From positions 1-17,765 of the forward strand of contig CAXMUH010000131.1 of NCBI GenBank assembly GCA_964196565.1: a stretch of DNA of 17,765 nucleotides. The letters are read 5' to 3'. Shown piece by piece: positions 1 to 7,325 of this stretch. This DNA comes from 2-12-FULL-42-15 sp964196565. Its GTDB lineage: Bacteria > Pseudomonadota > Gammaproteobacteria > Coxiellales > Coxiellaceae. Position numbers and translations under genes: made by a program. How positions within the stretch are numbered: position 1 is the stretch's first letter; each line of letters begins with the position of its first letter. The notes below the pieces were generated by a model, which was given only the letters and a program-made list of their open reading frames with translations, was not told the origin of the DNA and searched no databases.

Positions 1-1
1 A

Positions 2-337
2 GCCTCTACAACTGTAAAAAATAAACCGCTGAAGCGTTTAAGTGTGCATTGGCTGCAAGGCTATGCTATGACCCTGTTAAACCCATACACGATCATATTC
101 TGGGCGTCAGTGGGCGCACAAGTTGCTGTGATGGCAGCCCATAGTAGTCAGCTGGCACTTTATTACGTGGCTGCAGGGGTGATTTTGGGAACGGTAAGCT
201 GGGTGCTGGGTTGTAATTTTGTTTTGCATTTTACCCGTCACCGCTTTTCTGCTAGGGTAATGCATTATCTAAATATAGCCGGAGGTATTATCCTCATAGG
301 GTTTGGTTTCTATGGCCTGTGGCGAGTGTTTTGGTGA
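2..337 (+). CDS. LysE/RhtB-family amino-acid exporter, C-terminal part
   Basis: This is the end of a gene that begins before the window. The frame is open from base 2 and closes with TGA at 335-337; a GTG at 44 is not a credible start because the family normally has membrane segments before this point. The visible part contains the family's characteristic stretch GYAMTLLNPYTIIFW (compare MTLLNPK in LysE/RhtB exporters), followed by two further hydrophobic segments, one around AGVILGTVSWVLG and one at the C-terminus (IAGGIILIGFGFYGLW). Members of this family are inner-membrane exporters of amino acids or similar small molecules; the substrate cannot be read from this fragment. The stop codon overlaps the start of the next gene (TGATG), which suggests co-transcription and translational coupling. 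The family call is fairly secure, the substrate unknown. Confidence 0.75.
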   Translation, partial: ASTTVKNKPLKRLSVHWLQGYAMTLLNPYTIIFWASVGAQVAVMAAHSSQLALYYVAAGVILGTVSWVLGCNFVLHFTRHRFSARVMHYLNIAGGIILIGFGFYGLWRVFW

Positions 338-984
338 TGATGTTGATGAGTGATTTTTTTGATCGTGATGCGGTTATGGTTGCTAAAGATTTGCTTGGTA
401 AAGTATTGCGCGTTAAGCACAAAAATTTATGGCTCTCGGCAAGCATTATTGAAACTGAGGCCTATTATCTTGTGGATAAAGGATCGCATGCGTCATTGGG
501 ATATACTGAAAAACGTAAAGCGCTGTTTATGCCTGCAGGGACGATCTATATGTATTATGCCAGAGGAGCTGATTCGTTGAATATCAGTTGCGAAGGCGAG
601 GGAAATGCCGTATTGATTAAATCGGCTTATCCATATCTATCAGAGGATAACCAGAAAAATAATAACCAGAATAAGCAATTGAAGAAAATGCAAAGCTTAA
701 ATCCCTCAAAAAATTCTAATGTGCCTCGTTCATTGGCTAAACTTTGTAACGGGCAAACATTACTATGTAAGAGTTTGGGGCTAAAGGTTACTGATTGGGA
801 TCAGGCACAATTTGACCGAAAGCGATTTTTTATTGAGGATATCGGTTATAAGCCAAAAGAGATCATTCAGGCGGCGCGTCTGGGTATTCCCAAAGGTCGA
901 GATGAGGATTTGCCGTACCGATTTATTGATTTTTTTCATGCAGCTAATTGTACTCGCAACCCTTTCTGCAAAAAGCGGAAATAA
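337..984 (+). CDS. mpg: DNA-3-methyladenine glycosylase, AAG/MPG family
   Basis: This base-excision repair enzyme removes alkylated purines such as 3-methyladenine from DNA. The protein starts with the family pattern FFDRDAVMVAKDLLGKVL. It then carries IIETEAY, which holds the catalytic glutamate that activates water, and GSHAS, FMPAGTIYMYYARGADSLNIS and AVLIKSAYP, matching the order of the human AAG fold. The C-terminal part has a PRSLAKLC stretch and IPKGRDEDLPYRFID. At about 215 residues it has the usual bacterial length. I place the start at ATG 337, overlapping the preceding stop by one base (TGATG); ATG 340 or 346 and the upstream in-frame GTGs at 319 and 334 are alternatives. A lysine/asparagine-rich insert (about residues 105-125) looks variable. 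The family assignment is strong. Confidence 0.9.
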   Translation: MMLMSDFFDRDAVMVAKDLLGKVLRVKHKNLWLSASIIETEAYYLVDKGSHASLGYTEKRKALFMPAGTIYMYYARGADSLNISCEGEGNAVLIKSAYPYLSEDNQKNNNQNKQLKKMQSLNPSKNSNVPRSLAKLCNGQTLLCKSLGLKVTDWDQAQFDRKRFFIEDIGYKPKEIIQAARLGIPKGRDEDLPYRFIDFFHAANCTRNPFCKKRK

Positions 985-1024
985 GTAGTTATACCCTGGA
1001 TATTAAAATAAAAGAGAGAATAAT

Positions 1025-1618
1025 GTGAGTAATAGTGAACTAAATAAAGACCCTTTAGAACAGTTTAAGCACTGGTATGAAGAGGCGAAAAAAACAAATG
1101 AAGCAGATCCAGAAGCGATGGCCTTAGCCACAGCGACTCCGTCCGGTAGACCCTCAGTGCGAGTGGTTTTATATAAAGGCATCAGCCAAGGTGGCTTTAT
1201 GATTTATACCAACTACGGCAGTCGTAAAGCACAGGAATTAATTGAAAACCCGTATGCGGCATTAATGGTTTATTGGCCTGCGAGCTATCGTCAAATTCGC
1301 ATCGAAGGTCGGGTTGAAAAAGTCAGCGTGGAAGAAAGTGAGCGCTATTTTCAAACTCGCTCGCGTGATAGTCAGCTGGGAGCTTTGGCTTCACCACAAT
1401 CTCGAGAGATTCAAGATCGCTCGGAATTATTGGGACGCTTTAATGAATTGGAAATGGAATATGAAGACAAAGAAATTCCATGCCCTGAATTTTGGGGTGG
1501 GTTTCGTGTTATTCCCGATGAGATCGAGTTTTGGCAAGGAATGCAGCATCGTTTACATGATCGGTTTTGTTATAGACGTGAAAATAATAATTGGAAGGTT
1601 ATACGTTTAGCGCCATAG
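1025..1618 (+). CDS. pdxH: Pyridoxamine/pyridoxine 5'-phosphate oxidase
   Basis: PdxH is an FMN-dependent cytosolic oxidase that converts pyridoxine or pyridoxamine 5'-phosphate to pyridoxal 5'-phosphate. Family landmarks appear in order: SVRVVLYKG (near 44-52) and IYTNYGSRKAQEL (60-72) for FMN and phosphate binding, SYRQIRIEG (87-95), SQLGALASPQS (116-126), FWGGFRVIP (157-164), EFWQG (168-172) and the substrate-binding RLHDR at 176-180, with RLAP at the very end. The 197-residue length is typical, although the N-terminal tail is short. The start is GTG 1025: the ATG two bases upstream runs straight into TGA, and a purine-rich AGAGAG lies a few bases before. The gene follows mpg by 40 bases on the same strand. 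BioA and BioF in this window are PLP enzymes, but I see no regulatory link. Confidence 0.96.
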   Translation: MSNSELNKDPLEQFKHWYEEAKKTNEADPEAMALATATPSGRPSVRVVLYKGISQGGFMIYTNYGSRKAQELIENPYAALMVYWPASYRQIRIEGRVEKVSVEESERYFQTRSRDSQLGALASPQSREIQDRSELLGRFNELEMEYEDKEIPCPEFWGGFRVIPDEIEFWQGMQHRLHDRFCYRRENNNWKVIRLAP

Positions 1619-1621
1619 CAT

Positions 1622-1680
1622 ACCCGTCATTGCGAGGGACCGCGAGTGGAACGACGCGGGACCGCGGCAATCCAGGAAAA
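1622..1680. repeat. GC-rich CATTGCGAGG-type intergenic repeat
   Basis: A GC-rich block stands out between AT-rich genes. It begins with GTCATTGCGAGGGACCGCG and ends with CGCGGGACCGCGGCAATCC. The ATTGC / GCAAT ends are inverted relative to each other, and GGACCGCG occurs twice in direct orientation inside. The pattern resembles the widespread 'GTCATTGCGAGG...GCAATCC' intergenic repeats of many proteobacteria. It directly abuts a second element that starts at 1688, so the 178-base gap is mostly repeat sequence. Copy number in the genome cannot be seen from this window. Confidence 0.65.
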
Positions 1681-1687
1681 GCGCCTC

Positions 1688-1761
1688 GTCATCCCAGTGA
1701 AAGCTGGGATCTCAGGAATTAGGCGCAGATTTAATGAGATTCCTGCCTACGCAGGAATGAC
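1688..1761. repeat. Palindromic repeat with GTCATCCC/GGAATGAC arms
   Basis: The left arm (1688-1714) starts GTCATCCCAG and ends GGGATCTCA. The right arm (1735-1761) starts TGAGATTCCTGC and ends GCAGGAATGAC. The two arms are imperfect reverse complements of 27 bases each, and each also folds on itself (CCCAG/CTGGG and CCTGC/GCAGG). This two-hairpin plan is typical of small non-coding palindromic mobile elements. The right end sits just before the mmsA -10 box, so any -35 contact falls inside the repeat. Confidence 0.7.
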
Positions 1762-1766
1762 AGAAT

Positions 1767-1772
1767 TATAAT
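1767..1772 (+). promoter_or_regulatory. Putative mmsA -10 box
   Basis: TATAAT, a perfect sigma-70 -10 hexamer, lies 24 bases before the mmsA ATG. The hexamer 17 bases upstream (TGCCTA, 1744-1749) is a poor -35 and lies inside the repeat arm. A strong GGAGG ribosome site follows at 1788-1792. Confidence 0.45.
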
Positions 1773-1796
1773 ACGTTATTATTTTTTGGAGGTTTT

Positions 1797-3293
1797 ATGA
1801 GTAAAGTAATTCAACAGTTTATTAATGGTAAATTAGTCGCAGATTTGAAACAAACACATTTTTCAGTTTATAATCCAGCACTTGGTAAAGTCGCAAGAGA
1901 GGTTTGTTTTGCATCGAATGCAGAAGTTGACCAAGCGGTCGATGCGGCAAAAACTGCTTTTCAATCTTGGAAAAAAGTTACCCCTCTAAAGCGCGCTCGG
2001 GTTATTTTTAAATTTAAATATTTATTAGAACAGCACAGCGAGCGTTTAGCTGAAATTTTAACAGAAGAACATGGCAAAGTGATTGAAGATGCGCGCGGCG
2101 AAGTGATGCGCGGCATTGAATTGGTGGAATACATGTGTGGTATTCCGCAATTACTCAGAGGCACGTATTCACAAAATGTAGGTCCTGGTATTGATTGCTA
2201 TACCATACGTCAACCGTTGGGTGTTTGTGTTGGTATTACCCCGTTTAATTTCCCGGTGATGATTGGCTGCTGGATGTTTGTGTCTGCGATTGCATGTGGT
2301 AATAGCTTTGGTTTAAAACCTGCTGAAAAAAACCCATCAGCCAGCATGTTTATGGCGGATTTAATGCAGCAAGCGGGTTTGCCCGATGGCGTTTTAAACG
2401 TAGTGCATGGTGATAAAAAGGTGGTGACTCAATTAATTACTCATCCCGATGTGCAATCGGTTGAATGCGTGGGTTCCAGTGTGGTATCTGAGGCGATTTA
2501 TAAAACCGCGATTGATCATGGTAAGCGCTCACATACGTTTGGTGGCGCTAAAAATCATTGCATTATTATGCCGGATACCGATATTGATGAGGCAGCGACT
2601 GCACTTTCAGGTGCGGCATTTGGCGCTGCAGGCGAACGCTGCATGGCATTATCAGTTGCCGTTGTTGTCGGCAATGACACAGCCGATGCTTTGGTCGCAA
2701 AAATAAAAGCTCAAATTCCCAATTTAAAAATTGGTTCTGGCATTAATCCTGGGCTTGATCTCGGACCGTTAGTGACGAAAGAACATTGGCAGCGGGTTAA
2801 ATCCTATATTGATTTGGGAGTAGAGGAGGGGGCGACACTTGTTGCAGACGGTCGCGATTATGTTAATAAAGAAAATCCCGATGGATTTTTTATGGGTGCC
2901 AGTTTATTTGATCACGTAACCCCTGCCATGAAAATTTACCAAGATGAAATATTTGGCCCGGTGCTGATTGTGATTAGAGTGAAAACTTTAGATGAAGCCA
3001 TTGATTTAATTAATAACCACGCATATGGAAATGGTACTGCGATTCTTACCAATAGTGGAGACGCCGCGCATCGTTTTGCAGAAGAAATACAAGTCGGTAT
3101 GGTTGGTGTCAATGTGCCAATTCCGGTGCCGGTTGCATTTCATACCTTTGGAGGCTGGAAACGATCTGTGTTTGGTGATCTGCATATGCATGGCCCAGAA
3201 AGTATTTTCTTTTATACCAAATCAAAATCTGTCACATCGCGTTGGCCCAAACAAAAATCTGCGGGTTCAGGTTTTCATATGCCAAGTAATTAA
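1797..3293 (+). CDS. mmsA: Methylmalonate-semialdehyde dehydrogenase (CoA-acylating)
   Basis: This enzyme of the aldehyde dehydrogenase superfamily oxidises methylmalonate or malonate semialdehyde to propionyl- or acetyl-CoA with NAD+ and CoA, acting in valine (and in some bacteria inositol) breakdown. The N-terminus INGKLV...YNPALGKV is family-typical. GITPFNFPVMIGCWM (146-160) and LKPAEKNP contribute to NAD binding, and the nucleophilic cysteine is Cys282 in GAAFGAAGERCMALS. Where ordinary aldehyde dehydrogenases have a general-base glutamate (ELGGK), this protein has FGGAKNH (248-254), the known signature of the CoA-acylating MmsA/IolA branch. DEIFGPVL lies further on. Length is 498, as usual. 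The start has GGAGG four bases upstream. mmsB follows 13 bases downstream, so the pair is an operon. Confidence 0.95.
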   Translation: MSKVIQQFINGKLVADLKQTHFSVYNPALGKVAREVCFASNAEVDQAVDAAKTAFQSWKKVTPLKRARVIFKFKYLLEQHSERLAEILTEEHGKVIEDARGEVMRGIELVEYMCGIPQLLRGTYSQNVGPGIDCYTIRQPLGVCVGITPFNFPVMIGCWMFVSAIACGNSFGLKPAEKNPSASMFMADLMQQAGLPDGVLNVVHGDKKVVTQLITHPDVQSVECVGSSVVSEAIYKTAIDHGKRSHTFGGAKNHCIIMPDTDIDEAATALSGAAFGAAGERCMALSVAVVVGNDTADALVAKIKAQIPNLKIGSGINPGLDLGPLVTKEHWQRVKSYIDLGVEEGATLVADGRDYVNKENPDGFFMGASLFDHVTPAMKIYQDEIFGPVLIVIRVKTLDEAIDLINNHAYGNGTAILTNSGDAAHRFAEEIQVGMVGVNVPIPVPVAFHTFGGWKRSVFGDLHMHGPESIFFYTKSKSVTSRWPKQKSAGSGFHMPSN

Positions 3294-3306
3294 CGGGGAA
3301 CTTAAC

Positions 3307-4191
3307 ATGAGAAATATCGGTTTTATCGGTTTAGGTAACATGGGCCATCCAATGGCATCGAATTTAGTTAAAGCAGATTATAACGTTAAGGTATTTGATC
3401 TTAACGAAACTGCGGTTAAACAGATGGTGAGTGAAGGTGCCACTGCTGCACAAAGTATTAAAGACCTATGTGAATATGCAGACGTGGTTTTTACCATGTT
3501 ACAAACGGGTGATCAGGTTGGGAGTTGTTGTGTAGGTGAGAGGGGTATTTTTTCACATATAAAAAAAGACACTTTATTTATTGATTGTTCGTCGATTGAT
3601 GTTGAGGCATCAAAAGCTTTACATAAAGAAGCGCAAAAACACAATATTACCATGCTCGACGCACCGGTGTCAGGTGGCGTTGGGGCTGCAACCATAGGCA
3701 CTTTAACGTTTATGGTGGGTGGTGAGCAGGCCGCATTTAAACGTGCCGAGCCTGTTTTATCTAGCATGGGTAAGAAAATTATTTTTGCAGGACAAGCCGG
3801 TAGCGGAGCTGCAGCTAAAATTTGTAATAATATGATTCTAGCAATCAGCATGATTGGTGTGTCTGAGGCTTTTGTCTTAGCCGAGAAGTTAGGCTTAAGT
3901 GCTCAGAAACTTTTTGAAATTTGTTCTAGCGCATCCGGTCAATGCTGGTCGTTAACCAGCTATTGTCCATGGCCGGGGGTTATGCCAAACGTGCCGTCGA
4001 GCAATGAGTATAAAGCTGGGTTTACCGCAAAAATGATGTTAAAAGATTTAAACTTAAGCCAAGCAGCAGCGCAATTTGGTAATACCACGACACCTTTGGG
4101 CAAACATGCGACTGAAATGTACCAAGCGTTTGTGGACGATGGCAACGCTGAAATGGATTTTTCTGGTATTATTCAAGAGCTGCGTAAGTAA
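3307..4191 (+). CDS. mmsB: 3-hydroxyisobutyrate dehydrogenase
   Basis: MmsB oxidises 3-hydroxyisobutyrate to methylmalonate semialdehyde, the substrate of the preceding MmsA. The N-terminal Rossmann motif is IGFIGLGNMGHPMA (GLGNMG at 8-13), and an acidic residue at the end of the second strand (VFDLN, Asp31) favours NAD+ over NADP+. DAPVSGG (118-124) forms the substrate site, and the catalytic lysine is Lys171 in GSGAAAKICNNM. YKAGFTAKMMLKDLNLS near the C-terminus is also family-typical. Start ATG 3307 has GGGGAA six bases before it. The frame is open further upstream through the mmsA gene, but only from 3307 does it match the family. The 294-residue length is normal. It converges on the transporter gene with only nine bases between stop codons and no clear terminator. 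Confidence 0.94.
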   Translation: MRNIGFIGLGNMGHPMASNLVKADYNVKVFDLNETAVKQMVSEGATAAQSIKDLCEYADVVFTMLQTGDQVGSCCVGERGIFSHIKKDTLFIDCSSIDVEASKALHKEAQKHNITMLDAPVSGGVGAATIGTLTFMVGGEQAAFKRAEPVLSSMGKKIIFAGQAGSGAAAKICNNMILAISMIGVSEAFVLAEKLGLSAQKLFEICSSASGQCWSLTSYCPWPGVMPNVPSSNEYKAGFTAKMMLKDLNLSQAAAQFGNTTTPLGKHATEMYQAFVDDGNAEMDFSGIIQELRK

Positions 4192-4200
4192 TCGGAATTT

Positions 4201-5544
4201 TTATTGCTGACCTAATTGCCGTAACGGTTTGCCGTCAACAATATTTTTCTCGATGGTTTCAAGTGGGACACCTTTCGTCTCAGGTACGAGTTTATAAAAG
4301 AGAATAAAACCAACGATCGCAATAATAAGAAAAGCACCAAAGGTCCAGCTACTGCCGGCGCGGTTTAGTAATATAGGAAAGAATAATGCAACCAGTAAAT
4401 TTGTGCCCCAATTAAATGCGACCGATAGACTCATGCCAACGCCGCGTGCGGCGGTTGGGAAAATTTCTGATGGAATCAGCCAGCAAGCCGGGCCGGTGCC
4501 GATGGCTTGACAGGCCACAAATAAAAGAAAGCAGGCCATGATTCCGCTGACAACCGCGGTTGCTGTTAAGCCGTAGCTAAATAATATGGTGACAATCGCT
4601 AGACTTAATATAATCCCAGTCATGCCGGTTAGCAGCATTTTTCGCCGTCCGAGTTTATCGAGGTAGCGTATTGCAACCAGAGTGAACACGACATTGATAA
4701 TACCAATTCCAAGCGTTGCTAAGGTCGAGCTCGTTGCACTGGTAAGGCCCGCTTTTATAAAGATGCTTGGAGCGTAGTAAATAATCGCATTAATGCCAAC
4801 GGCTTGAGTAAAAATGCTAACGATAATTCCGAGCATAAGTACTTTGAAAAAACCGCTTTTAATGAGATGGGTGAATGAAAAAGATTTTGCATTGATAACA
4901 TGTTCGATTTGTTGAAGCTCATTTTGGGCAACTTCGTCACCGTGAATATCTTCAAGAACTTTTTTGGCTTTAATATGCCGACCTTTTAATAATAACCAGC
5001 GTGGGCTTTCTGGAATAAAGAAAATACAACTAAATAAAACGATTGCAGGTATTGCTCCAGCGCCTAGCATTAGACGCCAGTGCCCACCAAAGGATAAGGC
5101 ATAACTAACAGCATAAGCTAGAACAATACCGACGGTAATGGCGAGTTGGTTAAGGGTCACCAGGGCGCCACGATTGCTGCTTCTTGAGATTTCTGCAATG
5201 TACATTGGCGCGGAAAAAGATCCCAGTCCAACTGAGATACCTAATATAAATCGTGATGCGATTAACAGTTCCAGGTTGCTGGATAGGGCGCTTAGAATAG
5301 AGCCTAAGATAAATAAAATGGCGGTAACAAATAATATTTTCTTGCGACCAAATTTATCGCTGAGGCGTCCACAAAGTAGGGCAGCTATCAGTGCGCCTAA
5401 CGGCACAGCGCTGACAACGACGCCTAGTTCTGCGCCGGTTAAATGGAAGGTTTTTTCAAAGAAGAGCATAGCGCCTGATACGATACTGGCGTCATATCCA
5501 AATAAGAGACCTGTGAGCGCTGCGATGATTGCAATAAGATACAT
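4201..5544 (-). CDS. Sugar-porter family MFS transporter
   Basis: This is an inner-membrane proton-coupled importer of the sugar-porter branch of the major facilitator superfamily (relatives XylE, GalP, AraE, IolT). Its signatures, numbered from the chosen start, are LLFGYDASIVSGAM near the N-terminus, GRLSDKFGRK (59-68), PESPRW (from 178), QAVGINAIIYYAP, RYLDKLGRRK, LIPSEIFPTAARG and VPETKG at the end. About 12 hydrophobic helices fit the 447 residues. I choose ATG 5544 because GGAGAAGG lies directly before it and the first helix begins at once; the frame is open up to ATG 5604, but those extra 20 codons lead into a palindromic repeat and have no ribosome site. The neighbouring mmsAB could suggest an inositol-type substrate, but no other inositol genes are present, so the substrate stays open. 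Confidence 0.9.
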   Translation of the reverse strand: MYLIAIIAALTGLLFGYDASIVSGAMLFFEKTFHLTGAELGVVVSAVPLGALIAALLCGRLSDKFGRKKILFVTAILFILGSILSALSSNLELLIASRFILGISVGLGSFSAPMYIAEISRSSNRGALVTLNQLAITVGIVLAYAVSYALSFGGHWRLMLGAGAIPAIVLFSCIFFIPESPRWLLLKGRHIKAKKVLEDIHGDEVAQNELQQIEHVINAKSFSFTHLIKSGFFKVLMLGIIVSIFTQAVGINAIIYYAPSIFIKAGLTSATSSTLATLGIGIINVVFTLVAIRYLDKLGRRKMLLTGMTGIILSLAIVTILFSYGLTATAVVSGIMACFLLFVACQAIGTGPACWLIPSEIFPTAARGVGMSLSVAFNWGTNLLVALFFPILLNRAGSSWTFGAFLIIAIVGFILFYKLVPETKGVPLETIEKNIVDGKPLRQLGQQ

Positions 5545-5594
5545 ACCTTCTCCGACTATCATACTAATGTAAAGTTTTAGCTGCCCCTGGATAA

Positions 5595-5713
5595 AGGGCG
5601 CCATTTGCGGGCAATTTTCCGCGTAAAACGAGCCTGCGGGCGCTCAGGTACTTCGTGTACATTGCGCACCCTCATTCGTTTTACGCGGGAACTTTCCTCG
5701 CAACTGACACCCT
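5595..5713. repeat. 119-bp near-palindrome in the MFS leader
   Basis: The two halves are reverse complements over nearly their whole length. The outer arms are 5595-5620 and 5688-5713 (AGGGCGCCATTTGCGGG against AGGGTGTCAGTTGCGAG), and the perfect inner arms are CCGCGTAAAACGA (5619-5631) and TCGTTTTACGCGG (5676-5688). The centre carries GTACTTCGTGTAC. It looks like a small palindromic mobile repeat. It lies between the proposed MFS promoter and its start codon, so it would be transcribed as a long hairpin. Confidence 0.75.
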
Positions 5714-5761
5714 GTATTTTATATGGGTAAGCAGCTACGTAAAGTTACTAATTATTATTAG

Positions 5762-5790
5762 ATATTATGCAAATAAAGCACGTTTAGCAA
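5762..5790 (-). promoter_or_regulatory. Putative promoter of the MFS gene
   Basis: Read on the minus strand, TTGCTA (5790-5785) and TAATAT (5767-5762) are separated by exactly 17 bases, a reasonable sigma-70 pair. The transcript would begin near 5755 and have a leader of about 210 bases containing the palindromic repeat. Confidence 0.4.
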
Positions 5791-5800
5791 GCACAGCGTA

Positions 5801-5817
5801 TGTCTATAAAATAGACA
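5801..5817. promoter_or_regulatory. Perfect 17-bp palindrome, possible operator
   Basis: TGTCTATAAAATAGACA has perfect 7-base arms around AAA. It lies ten bases upstream of the proposed -35 box of the MFS promoter, a usual position for a transcription-factor site. The rest of the 371-base gap between the MFS start and bioA (5545-5915) holds only this site, the promoter and the 119-bp repeat; I see no gene in it. Confidence 0.35.
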
Positions 5818-5915
5818 ATAATTAAAGTCGAATTAAATCAAAGGGGTGTGGATTATATTAAAAAGCGCAAATAAGTTTTTAGTTAAAGAAAATATTAACA
5901 ACGGCATGTGATTCT

Positions 5916-7238
5916 TTACTGGAATACTGACAATGATTGCTGGGTGATGGATTGTAATTTTTTTAAAGTCACTTCATCGCTGTTTAGCGGCGGCAGCCAA
6001 TAAATGGTGTTTCCAATCGGTCGTAACAGGGCGCCTAATTCAACTGCTTTTTGAAACACTCTAAAGCCGGCGCGTTTATCTTTTGCATCAACAATTAAAT
6101 CTGCTGCGACCATCGCACCAATATGACGGATATTTTTTAATTTACCGGTATTTTCGCTGATTTCATGCATCATCTTTGCCATGGTTGATTCCATATGATG
6201 TACATGTTGATAAATATTTTCTTCAGCTAAAATTTTAATGACTTCAACAGCGATGCTGGCGGCAAGCGCATTGCCACAATACGTGTGTGAATGTAAAAAA
6301 GCTTTTCCTGTCGAATAATCATCATAAAATAAATTGTAAATTTCAGTGCTGGTGCAAACAGCACTAAGCGGAAGCCATCCGGATGTCAGGCCTTTTGATA
6401 GGCAAATAAAATCAGGTTCGATGCTTGCGTGCTGACACGCAAGCGGTAAACCAGTGCGTCCAAAGCCCGTCATAATCTCATCCGCAATCAAATGCACATT
6501 ATGTGTTTTGCACCATTTGCTTAAACGCTTTAAAAAATCTTGGCTGTAGATTTTCATGCCGCATGCGCCTTGTAAAATAGGCTCTAAGATAATGGCGGTG
6601 GCGCTGTCTTGAATTGGCTCTAATTGAGCTTCAATTGCATTCCAATAACTTTCACAGTTATGCCATAAGCGATCATTTTGATTGCTGACATAAGGAATAT
6701 TTTTAATAAACGTAGGTTGGAATAATAGGGGTTTATAAGGATCTCGATAAAGTCCTACATCACTGACGCTTAATGCACCTACGGTTTCACCATGATAACC
6801 ATTTTCTAAAGCGATAAATTTTTGGCGTTGTGATTGCCCTTGTATCTGATGTGCATGCAAACTCATTTTCATCGCAATTTCAACCGCAGATGATCCTTCG
6901 CTGGCGTAAAACACTTTATCTAAATGATTGGTTAATTTCGCTAGCAGTCGTGACAATTCTTCAATTACGGAATTGGTGGTGTTTGCTAAAATAACATGTT
7001 CAAACGCATCGGCTTGTTTTAGTAATGCGGCTTTTAAACGTGGGTGGCCATGCCCCAATGATTTGCACCACCAGCTGGAAATCGCATCAATAATTGGTTT
7101 GTCATTTTCTAAAAATAAATAACTGCCGTGCGCTTTTTTAATTTTTAAAGGTGGAAAGGATTCATAATCTTTCATTTGTGAGCAGGGATGCCAGATATGT
7201 TGCCAAGAAGATTGTTCGGTGTGTTTAATTATTGGCAT
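5916..7238 (-). CDS. bioA: Adenosylmethionine-8-amino-7-oxononanoate aminotransferase
   Basis: BioA is a PLP-dependent class-III aminotransferase that uses S-adenosylmethionine as amino donor to turn KAPA into DAPA, the antepenultimate biotin step. The N-terminal HIWHPCSQM (14-22) matches the BioA HIWHP-Y/C-SxM pattern. SSWWCKSLGHGHP (54-66) is the substrate region, and YASEGSSAVEIAMKM and ENGYHGET are typical. The PLP ring aspartate is in IADEIMTGFGRTG (Asp253), and the Schiff-base lysine is Lys282 in CLSKGLTSGWLPL. HSHTYCGNALAAS follows. The 440-residue length is normal. The start at 7238 has no obvious ribosome site, and the proposed BirA operator begins only one base beyond it. It diverges from bioBF(HC)D. 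Confidence 0.96.
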   Translation of the reverse strand: MPIIKHTEQSSWQHIWHPCSQMKDYESFPPLKIKKAHGSYLFLENDKPIIDAISSWWCKSLGHGHPRLKAALLKQADAFEHVILANTTNSVIEELSRLLAKLTNHLDKVFYASEGSSAVEIAMKMSLHAHQIQGQSQRQKFIALENGYHGETVGALSVSDVGLYRDPYKPLLFQPTFIKNIPYVSNQNDRLWHNCESYWNAIEAQLEPIQDSATAIILEPILQGACGMKIYSQDFLKRLSKWCKTHNVHLIADEIMTGFGRTGLPLACQHASIEPDFICLSKGLTSGWLPLSAVCTSTEIYNLFYDDYSTGKAFLHSHTYCGNALAASIAVEVIKILAEENIYQHVHHMESTMAKMMHEISENTGKLKNIRHIGAMVAADLIVDAKDKRAGFRVFQKAVELGALLRPIGNTIYWLPPLNSDEVTLKKLQSITQQSLSVFQ

Positions 7239-7239
7239 G

Positions 7240-7272
7240 ATGTAAACCGTCTATAAAAAAAATAGTTGACTA
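7240..7272. promoter_or_regulatory. Putative BirA operator between bioA and bioB
   Basis: The left half-site ATGTAAACC (7240-7248) matches the known bacterial BirA half-site TTGTAAACC at 8 of 9 positions. The right half AGTTGACTA (7264-7272) matches GGTTTACAA at 6 of 9, and the 15-base spacing is the one known for this operator. It covers the bioB -35 box and ends next to the bioA start, so one repressor could control both directions. The left half is convincing, the right half weaker. Confidence 0.5.
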
Positions 7273-7293
7273 TTATCCCTGGCAATCTATCAT
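7266..7293 (+). promoter_or_regulatory. Putative bioB operon promoter
   Basis: TTGACT (7266-7271) and TATCAT (7288-7293) have a 16-base spacing, each one mismatch from the sigma-70 consensus. The -35 box sits inside the right half of the proposed BirA operator. AGGAG at 7314-7318 then gives a good ribosome site for bioB at 7326. Confidence 0.5.
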
Positions 7294-7325
7294 CTAAATT
7301 CAGCTGATGCAACAGGAGTAAAAAT

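Noticed and set aside
3025..3306. In-frame upstream extension of mmsB through mmsA
   Set aside because: It lies in another frame of the well-conserved mmsA and matches nothing in the MmsB family; ATG 3307 has its own ribosome site.
5138..5572. Plus-strand open frame opposite the sugar porter
   Set aside because: It is an antisense shadow of a strongly conserved transporter gene with no ribosome site or family features.
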